From: CAZLGM01 sp964558875
Lineage (GTDB): Bacteria > Desulfobacterota > Desulfobulbia > Desulfobulbales > Desulfocapsaceae
DNA: 13,731 bases
Direction of reading: 5' to 3'
NCBI GenBank assembly: GCA_964558875.1
Contig: CAZLGM010000078.1
Span: forward strand, 1 to 13,731
Both the position numbers and the translations under genes were made by a program. Every line of letters starts with the position of its first letter. The first letter of the stretch is position 1. Shown in pieces: positions 13,728 through 13,731 of the stretch. Below the pieces are notes generated by a model. The model had not been told where the DNA came from. It saw only the letters and a list, made by a program, of their open reading frames with translations, and ran no database searches.

Positions 13728-13731
13728 TGTT

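Overview
This window is almost entirely a cbb3-type (C-family) cytochrome oxidase locus. It carries the oxidase core, a full set of copper-handling and assembly factors, and an unusually large group of periplasmic c-type cytochromes. Nearly all genes are on the minus strand, so transcription runs from the right end to the left. Base composition is moderate, ribosome binding sites are strong AGGAGG-type, and several proteins have Gram-negative export signals and CxxCH heme sites. Together these suggest a Gram-negative bacterium. The richness in multiheme and diheme cytochromes beside a divergent cbb3 oxidase makes me think of a Desulfobacterota (Desulfobulbales-like) organism, but this is recall-based inference, not proof.

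Layout in order of transcription. (1) 13727-12318: membrane-anchored hexaheme cytochrome c. (2) 12274-11444: periplasmic diheme cytochrome c with a GTG start, followed by a stem-loop that looks like an intrinsic terminator. (3) 11344-10598: exported cupredoxin-like protein with a C-terminal carboxypeptidase-regulatory-like domain. (4) 10576-9794 and 9752-8982: two more diheme cytochromes c, the first a close paralogue of (2). (5) 8982-6959: ccoN and ccoO, overlapping each other and the last cytochrome. (6) 6949-4364: a CcoS-like membrane protein, a 72-residue single-span protein and the copper ATPase CcoI, as a chain of overlapping genes. (7) 4183-3006: a small single-span protein and a NapH/CcoG-like polyferredoxin. 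(8) 2819-2700: a 39-residue putative membrane peptide. (9) 2676-1311: three paralogues of an uncharacterised four-span membrane protein, one on the plus strand and two on the minus strand. (10) 1113-1: a FixH-like protein and a COG2836 (TauE/SafE-like, DsbD_2-type) membrane protein whose C-terminus runs off the window.

How it may work together: CcoN reduces O2 at a heme/CuB centre, with electrons delivered through the monoheme CcoO. A canonical diheme CcoP is absent. The exported diheme cytochromes directly upstream, one translationally coupled to ccoN, may fill that role, fed by the hexaheme cytochrome (probably linked to a quinol:cytochrome c reductase beyond the right edge) and perhaps by the cupredoxin. 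CcoI, the CcoG-like protein, the FixH-like protein, the CcoS-like protein and the COG2836 protein form a copper delivery and oxidase assembly module.

Non-coding structure worth noting: a 109-bp imperfect palindrome (two 47-bp arms) just after the CcoG-like gene, a perfect 17-bp inverted repeat upstream of the FixH-like gene, and an 18-bp palindrome inside a candidate promoter between the divergent paralogues. The longest stretch without an obvious large gene, 2677-3005, holds the 39-residue ORF and the 109-bp palindrome. No tRNA, rRNA, CRISPR array or transposase gene was seen.
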